From Epithemia pelagica (Eukaryota; Bacillariophyta; Bacillariophyceae; Surirellales; Surirellaceae): DNA of 64,000 nucleotides. The stretch is from NCBI GenBank assembly GCA_946965045.2, contig OX337240.1, forward strand, positions 1,364,001 through 1,428,000. The letters run 5' to 3'. The notes under the pieces are model-generated. The model searched no databases, was not told where the DNA came from, and was given only the letters and a program-made list of their open reading frames with translations. The translations under genes were made by a program, and so were the position numbers. Below, one piece after another: positions 20,478 through 29,238 of the stretch; the stretch's first letter is position 1; each line of letters begins with the position of its first letter.

Positions 20478-21942
20478 CTAGTTCCTCTGCGTCGTTTGAT
20501 GGGCGGTTGTGCTGTTACCACCACCAATGGGACTGTGCTCAGCTACAGCGGCGACAGAAACCAACGTTTTCTGAGGAAGCACCAGGCCAGTCAATTGTTT
20601 TCCATAGACAGCGCCCGTATCCAATCCAATCGCTTTGGGACACAGTTGCAATCCTCGTCGTGCATCATGTCCAAAAATTACAGAATAGGGACCATCCCAT
20701 ACCGACGCCCATGGCACACAGGAGGGGCCAGGCTTGCCTTCCTCCTTGTCACAGGATTCCCACTTTTGTTCCATGCTTGGGTCATCAACCACTGGGAGCA
20801 ACCGTGCGAATGACGGTCATGGTCGAAATAGTTTGATCTTCCAATGGGACACCAGGTATGAGTCCTGCATGGACAATGAGCGTATCGTCTCTCTTTGCAT
20901 CATCCTGGTCCGCACGCTTGTCGTTCCCGTCCGTACCCGGATCAAAAAATGAATGGGGGATACAAATTGTATATGGCAAATCCGCCATCCACTGCACGTC
21001 CTCATCGGTCAGTCGCTTAGGCTCGTTGTCCCCCTTCTCCTCTTCCCCCGATTCCTTTTGTTGTTGCTTCTCATCACTTGTTGTATGTTGCTTGTCCTCA
21101 AATTTGGAACGTATCCATTGATAGGTTGCCTTGTCTCGTCGCTTGGGGTCACCCAGAGCGGCCAACAGGGCACTATTGTCATGATTGCCTCGGACGGAGA
21201 ACCATCCCGGTGTGGTTCGAACATGACGAATCACGGCCACGGACTGAGGTCCCTTGTTGCACAAATCTCCCACCAAAATGACAAACTCAAAGGGTCGTCC
21301 TTGATTGTGTTGCTGTATTGCTAATTCGTGCAGCATCAAGAGCTCGTCCAAACAACCATGGACATCGCCCACCACCAAAATGCCATGAGCTTCTCCTCCA
21401 GGTTGATGATGTGGATAGGCCCTTTTGTCGTTTTGATTGTCGGACCGTGAAAGAACGACGTGCATTTGCGGAGGCTTGGGGAGACGTCCATGGGTTTGAT
21501 AGTACCGGTCGACCTTTGTGTTGTAGGAACGGCGAGATGATGGATCCCTCGGAATCGCGAAATTACTTTTTTCACTCACAGCGATTGATCCAGAGGCGGC
21601 TTCCAAGGAGGTTCTGGATATCATTGAAAAACTGTCCCATCCTGGTTGCTGAGACAAGGGAAGGCTGGGATTGAATAGCGGTCCATGTTGTGGTGTTTGC
21701 TGGTGTGGACGAAAGAAGCTGGCCAAAAAAGGATATGCATTCTGTTTGACGCCCAAGGATTCCACGCCATGCTGAAGCTGCCCATGAATCACCAAACACG
21801 TCAAGGCAGTTGTCACTGCCGTTGCAGCAGCGGCAACCATTGGAGCATGGCGATTGGTCTTCATGGACAGAAAACACAGGAAGACAAAAGTGATGGTGGA
21901 GCGATGACTGAGTTTGGTAGTCGCGTATAAAATGCATGACAC
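20478..21942 (-). pseudogene. ApaH-like calcineurin-type phosphatase with apparent frameshift
   Basis: A metallophosphatase of the ApaH/ALPH group. The metal-binding blocks are all present: GDVHGC, GDLCNKGPQS, GNHDNSA and VHAGLIPG in the first frame (20785-21942), then FGHDARRGLQ and GLDTGAVYG in a second frame (20478-20801). The frame changes near 20800-20815: the first reads MTVIRTVAPSG-stop, while the other continues as LLPVVDDPSMEQKW. No intron of reasonable size fits, because GT-AG pairs there would be under 30 nt. This may be a true mutation, a sequencing indel, or an allele. The N-terminus has a hydrophobic segment (MVAAAATAVTTALTCLVI), a signal anchor or organelle presequence. The Met at 21864 (MKTNRHAP) is an alternative start. 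If the shift is an error, this is a complete enzyme. Confidence 0.75.
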
Positions 21943-22138
21943 GGCATGCTGGCGCGTTTCTACTTATTATACTTCCGAGTTCCGAGACACACTTATTGTT
22001 GCGCGCACCTTGTTTATTGTTTGTCTCATTTTTGTCAAGAGCCAACTGCCCAAACCATCACATCCAACGCGCACTTGGTGTCTTGTTGGTTTTGTTGTAA
22101 AACAAAGAGCACTGAAGAAAGACACAAGGTAAACGACC
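21943..22138. promoter_or_regulatory. Bidirectional promoter region of phosphatase and SET gene 1
   Basis: Under 200 bp separates the divergent starts, so both promoters overlap here. No specific motif assigned. Confidence 0.35.
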
Positions 22139-23509
22139 ATGTTGGGTGTCCCTTTCTTACAACACCTTGTTGTCTTTTCGACATGCTGGGGAACATTCGC
22201 AACGTCGCAAGCCACGAACGATCAAAAACATCGTCTGGTGGAATGGCTTCGGTCCCATGATGGGATATTCAGCGACAAGATTTCCTTTGATCCACCTCCT
22301 GCAAGTGCCGGGGACTCGAAAGCCGGCGGACTGTATGCCACTCAACCCATTCCAAAAGGCGAACGGCTCATGTTCATCCCACGCACCTGTTTGTTCAAGC
22401 CTCGCCGAGATTCAAGAGACAGATCCGTTTGTGGTACCGTCAAACGACTTGCGGACGAATACCTGGCCGGAGAGGATCAGTCGGACATGTGGCCCTACCT
22501 TCAATACGTGTTCGAATCGTTTCCGCATGACCACCTTCCATCGGCGTGGTCCAGAAATGCGCAAACGCTTTTCGCCAACATTGTGGGCATTGACATGCAC
22601 GAGCCAAACAGAATTGGGCGCTTTGAGTCCTGTCCACAGTACTATGAACGCAATTATCCCGAATACAATCGGTTGTTGGATACGGCGCGCAGAATTGTAG
22701 ATTCCAGAGGGTGGGACGAAGTGCTTGTCCCAGTGTTTGATATGGGCAACCATCGAAATGGATATTGGCATAACATGGATCAGTTGCATGACTCGAGAAC
22801 TTCCAAAGACTTTGAGATTGTTGCCCTTCGAGACATTGAAGCAGGGGAGCAGCTTTACTTGTCGTATAATCAGTGTCCAGACCACACGTGTGTTGGAGAA
22901 GAATATACTTTTATTACTCCCGACCTTTTCCGCGTTTACGGGTTTGTCGAACAATACCCTCAGCGCTGGAGATTTCACATTGGGGATGGAGACGATGATT
23001 ATCTTCTGTTTGAGCTTGATCAAGCCGCATCTTCTCTTACAAAGGCGGAATCGCAAGGTTTCAAGGTTACCTGGCTTAAAGGAGACACAGATTTTCAAAA
23101 CAAGTATCAAATTGAATGGATGCAGGTTCACCTGAAACGACTAGAAGGGATGAAAGACTTTGTGTTGTATGAGGCAAGGTACCTAAAGCCTCACGAAGGA
23201 GCATCCATCGTCTCATACTACGAAGCTCTTTCGAATGCCCTGAGACAGGCGATTGCTTCGGGCACACAGGGCAATGACCCATTGGACGGGTACAGCGATG
23301 GGTCATCCTCATCGCAAAACTTCTTGTCTCTGAGTACGCCTTATGACGAAAGCGAACTTAGCCGAAGCCTTCCTGTGGGAGGCAAACGGCATGGGGGGAA
23401 TGAAATGATGTACATTTTGGTGTTGCTTCCAGTTGCAGCAGCTGTCTATGGATTGAAAAAATACAGATTCATGTTCATGGGGAATCAAGACAAAAGTCAC
23501 GACACCTAG
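22139..23509 (+). CDS. SET-domain protein 1 (SETD3/Rubisco-LSMT-like) with signal peptide and C-terminal anchor
   Basis: A 456-residue single exon. The N-terminus MLGVPFLQHLVVFSTCWGTF is hydrophobic like a signal peptide. The SET fold follows: KAGGLYATQPIPKGERLMFI (N-SET), then VPVFDMGNHRNGYWHN with the Asn-His of the AdoMet site, and GEQLYLSYNQC with the catalytic-type Tyr. A Rubisco-LSMT-like C-terminal helical region comes next. Near the end, MYILVLLPVAAAVYGLKKYR is a single TM helix with a basic flank. This combination suggests a membrane-anchored methyltransferase-like protein in the secretory pathway or organelle envelope. Substrate unknown. The next gene on the same strand is a diverged paralogue. 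Confidence 0.85.
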   Translation: MLGVPFLQHLVVFSTCWGTFATSQATNDQKHRLVEWLRSHDGIFSDKISFDPPPASAGDSKAGGLYATQPIPKGERLMFIPRTCLFKPRRDSRDRSVCGTVKRLADEYLAGEDQSDMWPYLQYVFESFPHDHLPSAWSRNAQTLFANIVGIDMHEPNRIGRFESCPQYYERNYPEYNRLLDTARRIVDSRGWDEVLVPVFDMGNHRNGYWHNMDQLHDSRTSKDFEIVALRDIEAGEQLYLSYNQCPDHTCVGEEYTFITPDLFRVYGFVEQYPQRWRFHIGDGDDDYLLFELDQAASSLTKAESQGFKVTWLKGDTDFQNKYQIEWMQVHLKRLEGMKDFVLYEARYLKPHEGASIVSYYEALSNALRQAIASGTQGNDPLDGYSDGSSSSQNFLSLSTPYDESELSRSLPVGGKRHGGNEMMYILVLLPVAAAVYGLKKYRFMFMGNQDKSHDT

Positions 23510-23879
23510 ATAGCTAGAGCGAATTACCCCTCCTCTACTAGTAGAGGCATCAAATGAATCAAATCATTGTTCAAGTTCTACTTTCTCACCAATGTCATGA
23601 ATTTCTCGTAGAAGTATTAGAGGGATGAGCCTACCTAAGAATTGTTTTTAGAATGACGGCGTCATTTGAGGGAAGAGAAGGAGGACATAGATGAGGATCC
23701 GCTGCCGTGAGGTGGTGGAAAGTGGAAATGGTCAGTAGTTAGCATAGTTTATAGGAATGGAGATGCATGACTCATATGCGACTATATATACCTCTCGCTG
23801 GGGAGTATATAGATATGTTCCTTCCTGATTATGATAACCGCAGTATCTCATTATCGTTGGATTTTACCAACAACAGCAA
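23510..23879. other. Region between SET gene 1 and the S1 relic
   Basis: A 370-bp gap containing a small inverted repeat (tatatacctctcgctggggagtatata near 23784-23810). No gene recognised. Confidence 0.35.
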
Positions 23880-23899
23880 ACCCGATGCTCGTTGGATCG

Positions 23900-24214
23900 G
23901 GTCAAGAGAGAAATTGCCGTTAGTGTCGTAGTAGGAGAACAGGTCCAAGGAAATGTCCGCATGCCATTCAACCGTACGGTGCCTTTGTCAATGTCAGATG
24001 CCATACCAATGTGTTGTGGCTCAAGTCACTCTTGTGGTCCATGGTTGTTCAAGAGGATCGACCGCTCACGTTGGGACAGTCCGTTTCAGTATGTGTGTTG
24101 ATTGACAAGGATATGGACAACACCATGGAAGTTTCCACTCTGAGTGCGGAACTGGATGCCGCCGTTGATCCGACCGCGACAACGACGAGCCGAAGTCTAG
24201 AGAAACGGAGATGA
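23900..24214 (+). pseudogene. Broken S1 RNA-binding-domain fragment
   Basis: Two overlapping frames together resemble one S1 (OB-fold) domain. The first reads AVSVVVGEQVQGNVRMPFNR. The second picks up as YGAFVNVRCHTNVLWLKSLL and goes on to RPLTLGQSVSVCVLIDKDMD and MEVSTLSAELD. The GxxVxGxV...YGAFV...GQxVxVxVxxIDxD pattern is the S1 consensus. The join needs a frameshift near 23972, no partner domains are present, and the strand-2 region is short. I read it as a gene fragment stranded between the two SET paralogues. A small translated remnant in the second frame cannot be excluded. Confidence 0.5.
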
Positions 24215-24451
24215 GTGTCCATCTATCCTTTCGTTCACATGAAAATTCTAGCAACGAGAACGAGAGATGACTGAATCTCGGAGATTCGGTCGCGACAAAA
24301 AATGGCAAGAAAATCGTTGCAATGTCAAACCTTACAAGAACTCATACTCCTGCAACGTCGAGAAGATGGCCATAAAGGATATCCGACCTGCCGAAAGATC
24401 AACCAATGTGCAAGTTTGCCTTAAATTTTACGCTTTGGACCATCATGCACA

Positions 24452-25648
24452 ATGCTTGGCAAGTTGGTGGCCATGGCGCTTTTTCTTCCCGCAACAACAA
24501 GCTTCGATCCACAGCATTTGATGAACTGCATCGAATCTAACAATGGCTTTGTTAGTGAGAAAATTTCCTTTCGAAAGAGCGACCCTTCCAAGTCGGATGT
24601 TGCGATTCAGGCCGTCAAACGAATCGCATTTGGTGAAACTCTCATGCTCATCCCTAGTCCCTGCTTGTTCAAGTCGAATACAGGAGATTCCCAGTATTTC
24701 GTCAACCGCCTCGAGCATGATAGAGATCAACGAGGAAAGGATCGGTCCAAAGTTTGGCGTTACGTCGAATATGTCCTGGAGTACTTTACTCATCATGATC
24801 ATCTTCCTGATGAGAGGTCGAAAACCGCAAAAATGCTTTGGGAAAACCTACCGGACAAACACACCCACCTGTCTGACAAGTTTGGTAGCTTCCAGCCATG
24901 CGACGAATTCTACAAGCCAAACGATGACAGACACAACAAGATACTAGATGCTGCATCCCGAATGGCAGATTCCAGAAGGTGGTGGAACGAGACATTGATA
25001 CCAGTGTTCAACATGGAAAGCCACTATAGTGAGAGGTGGAATAACTTGAATGGCGTTGAGATTTATGCACTCCGTGACATTCAAGCCGGTGAGCAACTTT
25101 ACTTGTCTTCTCACAAGAGTCAGATTCCTTATCCATATTCTTCTGAGGGAGAAGTCCACTCGGCTGGCACTTTTGATCTAATTAGCGTCCATGACTTTGT
25201 TACAGCAGAGAATGATCAAAAGATCCGAGTTGCCAAATTGCCAAAAGACAAAGAATGGACGAAGAAGGTACATGTGAACTGTTTGAGACATGAGTACCAG
25301 CGACAAATAGAAGCGATCAAAGACTATATGATGCGACAGACACTGTACTGGGAGGCTCAGGAGAAGGAAGCAATACTTTCATGTTTACAGTCCCGTGCCA
25401 GCACTCTTCGTCAGGTTATTGCATACGAGGAAGCAACTGATGCAACGACGTACCATGATCACAAGGCAGAACCTGGAATCTTGGTTGATTGGGGCTTTCG
25501 AAAGCTTCACACTGCGGGCACCAACGATTACCGGAGCCTGGAAGCAAAATTGGCTTTGGCTTCAAGTCTATACGCGTTCTGTCTTTTCACGGCCCTCTTC
25601 GCTTTGATCAAACATGGCTTCATGAAACGCAAGTCTCGTACATACTGA
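24452..25648 (+). CDS. SET-domain protein 2, paralogue lacking catalytic residues
   Basis: A 398-residue single exon, clearly a tandem duplicate of the gene at 22139: shared blocks include NGFVSEKISF, VFNMESHYSERWNN, ALRDIQAGEQLYLS, and a C-terminal membrane segment (LALASSLYAFCLFTALFALI) followed by KHGFMKRKSR. The N-terminus MLGKLVAMALFLPATTSF is a short signal peptide. Two positions that matter for methyl transfer differ from copy 1: the Asn of the NH pair is Ser (MESH), and the Tyr of LSYN is Ser (LSSH). The substrate-side architecture and membrane anchor are kept. I infer a non-catalytic partner or binding protein, not a methyltransferase. The frame is intact over its whole length, which argues against a recent pseudogene. 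Confidence 0.8.
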   Translation: MLGKLVAMALFLPATTSFDPQHLMNCIESNNGFVSEKISFRKSDPSKSDVAIQAVKRIAFGETLMLIPSPCLFKSNTGDSQYFVNRLEHDRDQRGKDRSKVWRYVEYVLEYFTHHDHLPDERSKTAKMLWENLPDKHTHLSDKFGSFQPCDEFYKPNDDRHNKILDAASRMADSRRWWNETLIPVFNMESHYSERWNNLNGVEIYALRDIQAGEQLYLSSHKSQIPYPYSSEGEVHSAGTFDLISVHDFVTAENDQKIRVAKLPKDKEWTKKVHVNCLRHEYQRQIEAIKDYMMRQTLYWEAQEKEAILSCLQSRASTLRQVIAYEEATDATTYHDHKAEPGILVDWGFRKLHTAGTNDYRSLEAKLALASSLYAFCLFTALFALIKHGFMKRKSRTY

Positions 25649-25750
25649 TGAAAGATGCCACAACGCAACTTCTTCACCACCTTGTGGGTAGCTGAACAGA
25701 GCTCATTTCGGAGGACAGCCCATGTTAATCGAAAACTACATGAACTTTGC

Positions 25751-26163
25751 TTTTATGGTTTCGGGCAGAGAAACGAGCGAAAGTCACGGCAAAGGAACTA
25801 AGACTGATGGGTCCATAGCAGAAAATGGTAGAGTGTTAATATATTATTATTAACCTTGTTGATGATATAAGAGTACATCGCATTTGGCAGTCGTCTTGCG
25901 CAAGGTTCGGAGAGAATATGTGAAGAAACTTTCCTCTCTCGGTTGATCAATTCGTCAATAGCTGTCTTCAAGCTCAAATGATTGGTGGCCTCTGCGAAAA
26001 AGAATCCGGTCGGTGGGCCCCTTCCGTCCTTCCTCTTTCTCGGTTTGGTCGGCGTGACTATAGTAACAATGGCTGTTTTTTTGTTGATGCGTTTATGGAT
26101 TTTCTTGAACATCCCAGCTGTTCCTGATGTGGTAGTACAACACTTTGTGGTATGATTTGTGAA
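25751..26163. repeat. Interspersed 0.41-kb direct repeat, copy A
   Basis: Begins tttatggtttcgggcagag and ends ggtatgatttgtgaaa. Copy B at 28828-29236 has the same orientation and is highly similar by eye. On the minus strand copy A has an open 130-codon frame (TNHLSLKTAIDELINRERK, then RLPNAMYSYIINKVNNN). In copy B the frame shifts where CATCAACAAAAAAACAGCC became CATCACCCAAAAACAGCC. I recognise neither the putative peptide nor the family. No terminal inverted repeat or TG...CA ends seen. Confidence 0.85.
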
Positions 26164-26190
26164 AAGGAAGAAAGGCTGCAACCAAAGCAC
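25798..26190 (-). CDS. Hypothetical ORF inside repeat copy A
   Basis: A 130-codon frame with a basic patch (PTKPRKRKDGRGPP) and a helical, Asn-rich C-terminal part (PNAMYSYIINKVNNN). It is interrupted in copy B, so it is either the remains of a repeat-borne gene or chance. No domain recognised. Confidence 0.2.
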   Translation of the reverse strand: MLWLQPFFLFTNHTTKCCTTTSGTAGMFKKIHKRINKKTAIVTIVTPTKPRKRKDGRGPPTGFFFAEATNHLSLKTAIDELINRERKVSSHILSEPCARRLPNAMYSYIINKVNNNILTLYHFLLWTHQS

Positions 26191-26512
26191 ACAGGCAGAT
26201 GCATCATGATGTTATGGAGCCCAACACCAACAATTGGAGATGTTGTTGGTTTTTGGATCAGGTTGGTGCGCACAAGAATCAAGCACGTCGTAAGTATCAG
26301 GCACCAGATGAAGAGCGTCCGAGGAATCAAGTTTCAGACCATTACTTTATTGCTAGGAAGGGAGGAACAGATAGGCCGCGCCGCTGAACGAAAGAAAAAA
26401 ATTGAAGGGTTGCGTCATACTTGTGACTCGGTGTTTCCTGATTATTTCGCCCAATGTCTCTCGATGTGGGCCAACCTCGCCAACTGGATTGAAAATAGGA
26501 GCTTGCCGTCGA
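26164..26512. other. Gap between repeat A and the RING gene
   Basis: About 350 bp, presumably the 3' region of the RING gene. Nothing recognised. Confidence 0.3.
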
Positions 26513-26941
26513 CTAACCATCCTGGTTTGTGGTGGTATGGGAACTCCGACTCCGTTCCTCTAAAGATCCTGAATCCGAGGCCGTGGGTGGATTGGTGTCA
26601 TCTCGTTCCCTTCTTCGTTTGGCAATCGGGATACTACACAAAGGACACGTATTCTTTCGGACGCACCAAGTCTTGAGGCAATCCTTGTGGGCATGCACAC
26701 AGGCCAAATCACCTACGATATCGCCCTCCTCCAATGGCACAAAGCAAATCGTACAAGATGGTACATTGACTGAAGCGTCGTCCTCCATTTCCGCTTGGTC
26801 TTCGCCTGTTTGTTGGGACCCCGTCTCAAAACATCATCAATTCCGGGCACGTAGCGCTTGGTTCTGAATACGTACAGGATAGGGAAGCAAACCTTGGGCT
26901 CTCCGTCGTTGCTGTCGTAGGTACTCTTCCGTTCTACACAT
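26513..26941 (-). CDS. Small RING-finger protein (putative E3 ubiquitin ligase)
   Basis: A two-exon model. Exon 1 (26876-26941) reads MCRTEEYLRQQRRRAQGLLP; a short 51-bp intron (26825-26875) follows; exon 2 (26513-26824) starts TGSQQTGEDQAEMEDD. The 125-residue product holds one RING: CTICFVPLEEGDIVGDLAC, then VHAHKDCLKTW, then TCPLC. This is the RING-H2 layout, except that one residue fewer than usual separates the two histidines (HAH where HxxH is expected). A basic stretch IAKRRRERD and an acidic/Ser C-terminus follow. No TM segment is seen, though an upstream exon could be missing. It lies between the two 0.41-kb direct repeats with the ATPase gene. Confidence 0.65.
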
Positions 26942-27203
26942 CCATTGGGCTTGTGCGACTATGTTCTGCTCGAATCAATATCTTTGCCACTTCGAGTTCC
27001 GACGTATTTGGCTGGGGCTTTCCCAAAATCAAAATTTAAGGTAATCGTCCAGTGCTGCTGACCAGCAAGTACCACCCGTCTCGCAAACGAAAGGAGGACT
27101 GTCATTTTTCTCAGATTCATACAATTCTTGATGTCGAATTGGGGCATGCTCTTTCCGAAAAATGTGCAGAAGACGAAGAAAATTTTGAAATAGATCTACT
27201 CCA
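26942..27203. other. Gap between RING and ATPase genes
   Basis: A 262-bp gap between two same-strand genes; it would hold the RING promoter. Nothing recognised. Confidence 0.3.
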
Positions 27204-28346
27204 CTACATGATTGCACAACTGTCTTGGACCTGATCCGTAAAAGCCGCCACACACCCAACCACCGCCGCCGTTGGTGATCCTTGGAGTCGTGACTGAATC
27301 TTTGCGGCAGCATTTTCTTCTGCTGCTTCGACATATTCAACCATTTTTTCGCAGCAAAATCGAATGTTGCGAAGCGAGGACGCACTCTGGATACAATTCA
27401 TGACATGAATGTCCACGTCTTCTTCCGACAAACCTTGTTGACGGAGCGCCTGCTTTAGTCTTTCTTCGTACTTTCCCTTGACAATCGTTTCTTTGTCATT
27501 TGTATTCCACAGGATTCCCCGCCAATCACTAAAAGGACGGCCGTCAGACAGCTCAATCGTTGTGGAACGCGCCAAGGCTGACTTGGTGCCTCCATTTATT
27601 TTGTGAAGTGCTCGAGCAAAAGCCTCGCTCTTCGTTCCTACGAAAGCCACAAAGCCATCTGATGAGTGTGCTTCTCCCGTTAGCGCATTGAAGAATCTAA
27701 AAGCGTCTCCCATTTCTTCGAACAGCTCTCCAGCGGTGTATTCTCTTTCCCAGGTAAAATCCGAGGGGTTAAACTCATCGATTACGAGGATGGGAAAATC
27801 AATCGTCTTTTCCCTGGCACCAACCACCGCATCAATCTCCAGTCGACACTTGTTGCTAGTCGCATTCAACGATGAAAATTCAGATCCAGGCGGACCACAA
27901 AGGCCATACTTGATTACCTCGGCAACTTCTTCTGGTGTAAATTCGAAATCTTGTGCATCCCCGAGGACGCGAAGTCTGATAGCTTCGTATAGACGCTGCC
28001 AGGAATTTGTTCCATTAATATTGATACAAAGGAAGCGACGTGGCTGCGCCGCCGACTGCGCTCTTGCAACGGCCTGCAATGCATACGACTTGCCGGTTCC
28101 TTCCTGATCATACACAATGGCAAGACCTCCTTCAGTGTACGTACAGAACCACATATAGTCTCTTCGTAAGCCTTCATAAGCAACCGAAGCAAGCACTTTT
28201 TGGTACTTATTAACTGGTCGATTGGCATCCCTTGTCACCCAATCTTGGAGATTCTTTTTGTTTTGCAGCAACACCTTTCGGCGGAGTCGTTTTGCAGCGG
28301 CTTCCGCACCTGCAGCCACCGCCTGGTCACCAACCTTTCTTGCCAT
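27204..28346 (-). CDS. AAA/STAND-like P-loop ATPase with C-terminal CaaX box
   Basis: A 380-residue single exon. An Ala/Arg/Lys-rich helical N-terminus (residues 1-50) precedes the P-loop YDQEGTGKSYAL (residues 79-90; first Gly of the classical motif is Asp) and a Walker B strand FPILVIDEFN near residue 185. A possible sensor strand VAFVGTKSEA and an Arg-containing ALARSTTIEL segment follow, then a helical lid. Without database access I cannot place it more closely than AAA+/STAND-type. The last four residues are CAIM, a textbook CaaX prenylation signal with X=Met (farnesyl type), preceded by TDQVQDS. This predicts a membrane-attached ATPase. An interaction with the neighbouring RING protein is only suggested by position. 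Confidence 0.75.
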   Translation of the reverse strand: MARKVGDQAVAAGAEAAAKRLRRKVLLQNKKNLQDWVTRDANRPVNKYQKVLASVAYEGLRRDYMWFCTYTEGGLAIVYDQEGTGKSYALQAVARAQSAAQPRRFLCININGTNSWQRLYEAIRLRVLGDAQDFEFTPEEVAEVIKYGLCGPPGSEFSSLNATSNKCRLEIDAVVGAREKTIDFPILVIDEFNPSDFTWEREYTAGELFEEMGDAFRFFNALTGEAHSSDGFVAFVGTKSEAFARALHKINGGTKSALARSTTIELSDGRPFSDWRGILWNTNDKETIVKGKYEERLKQALRQQGLSEEDVDIHVMNCIQSASSLRNIRFCCEKMVEYVEAAEENAAAKIQSRLQGSPTAAVVGCVAAFTDQVQDSCAIM

Positions 28347-28827
28347 TGAGCCGAATTCTTCCTCCCCGCCCTTTCAAACATCTCTCTAGCTTTGCGCCTT
28401 GGAAAACAAGCGGGAAAAGTCTATTCTTTTCCAGCTGTATTGTAGCACCTAACCGATAGGGTAGCGGAGGGGTGAGTCATGCTCGTGAATGGGTAATGGT
28501 GCACTCATTCACCCCCAAGGCGCGACTAGTTGGATTTCTCGATTATGACAAAAACACCACGAGGGGCCCATCTTGCTGTGGTTGTAAGTTGTAACAACAA
28601 CCATGGACCCTTTCAATCCCCACCGACATGTCGCTCCTGTCTCTACTACCCCAAGGGACCCTTGTGGTGTCGAAATGGCAGACGCGGACCCTGTTATTGG
28701 TCGAAACACGGACTACCAATAACGTACAAATCCAACAAACAACAAACAACAACCAAACCGATGACACCCATCATCCAAACCCATTATGGATCCCTGTTGC
28801 CTCCCTTGAAGTGCCTGTCATTGTCTT
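28347..28827. other. Gap between ATPase gene and repeat B
   Basis: About 480 bp, containing the ATPase promoter and a run rich in caacaaac words near 28735-28760. No gene seen. Confidence 0.3.
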
Positions 28828-29236
28828 TATGGTTTCGGGCAGAGAAACGAGCGAAAGTCACGGCAAAGAACCTCAGATTGATAGGTCCATAGCAGAAAAC
28901 GGTAGAGCGTTAATATATTATTATTAACCTTGTTGATGATATAAGAGTACATCGCATTTGGCAGTCGTCTTGCGCAAGGTTCAGAGAGAATATGTGAAGA
29001 AACTTTCCTCTCTCGGTTGATCAATTCGTCAATAGCTATCTTCAAGCTCAAATGATTGGTGGCCTCTGCGAGAAAGAATACGGTCGGTGGACCCCTTCCG
29101 CCCTTCCTCTTTCTCGGTTTGGTCGACGTGACTATAGTAACAATGGCTGTTTTTGGGTGATGCGTTTATGGATTTTCTTGAACATCCCAGCTGTTCCTGA
29201 TGTGGTAGTACAACACTTTGCGGTATGATTTGTGAA
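28828..29236. repeat. Interspersed 0.41-kb direct repeat, copy B
   Basis: The partner of copy A (25751-26163), same orientation. It ends gatttgtgaaa, three bases before the aureochrome stop codon at 29239. It must therefore form most of the aureochrome 3' UTR, or the 3' UTR was the source of the duplication. The reverse-strand frame that is open in copy A is broken here. Confidence 0.85.
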
Positions 29237-29238
29237 AC

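Noticed and set aside
22412-23131. 239-codon minus-strand frame
   Set aside because: Antisense to SET gene 1, which has clear motifs.
25751-29236. Retrotransposon with the 0.41-kb repeats as LTRs
   Set aside because: No TG...CA ends, no primer-binding site and no gag/pol between them; only cellular-type genes are present, so a classical LTR element is not supported.
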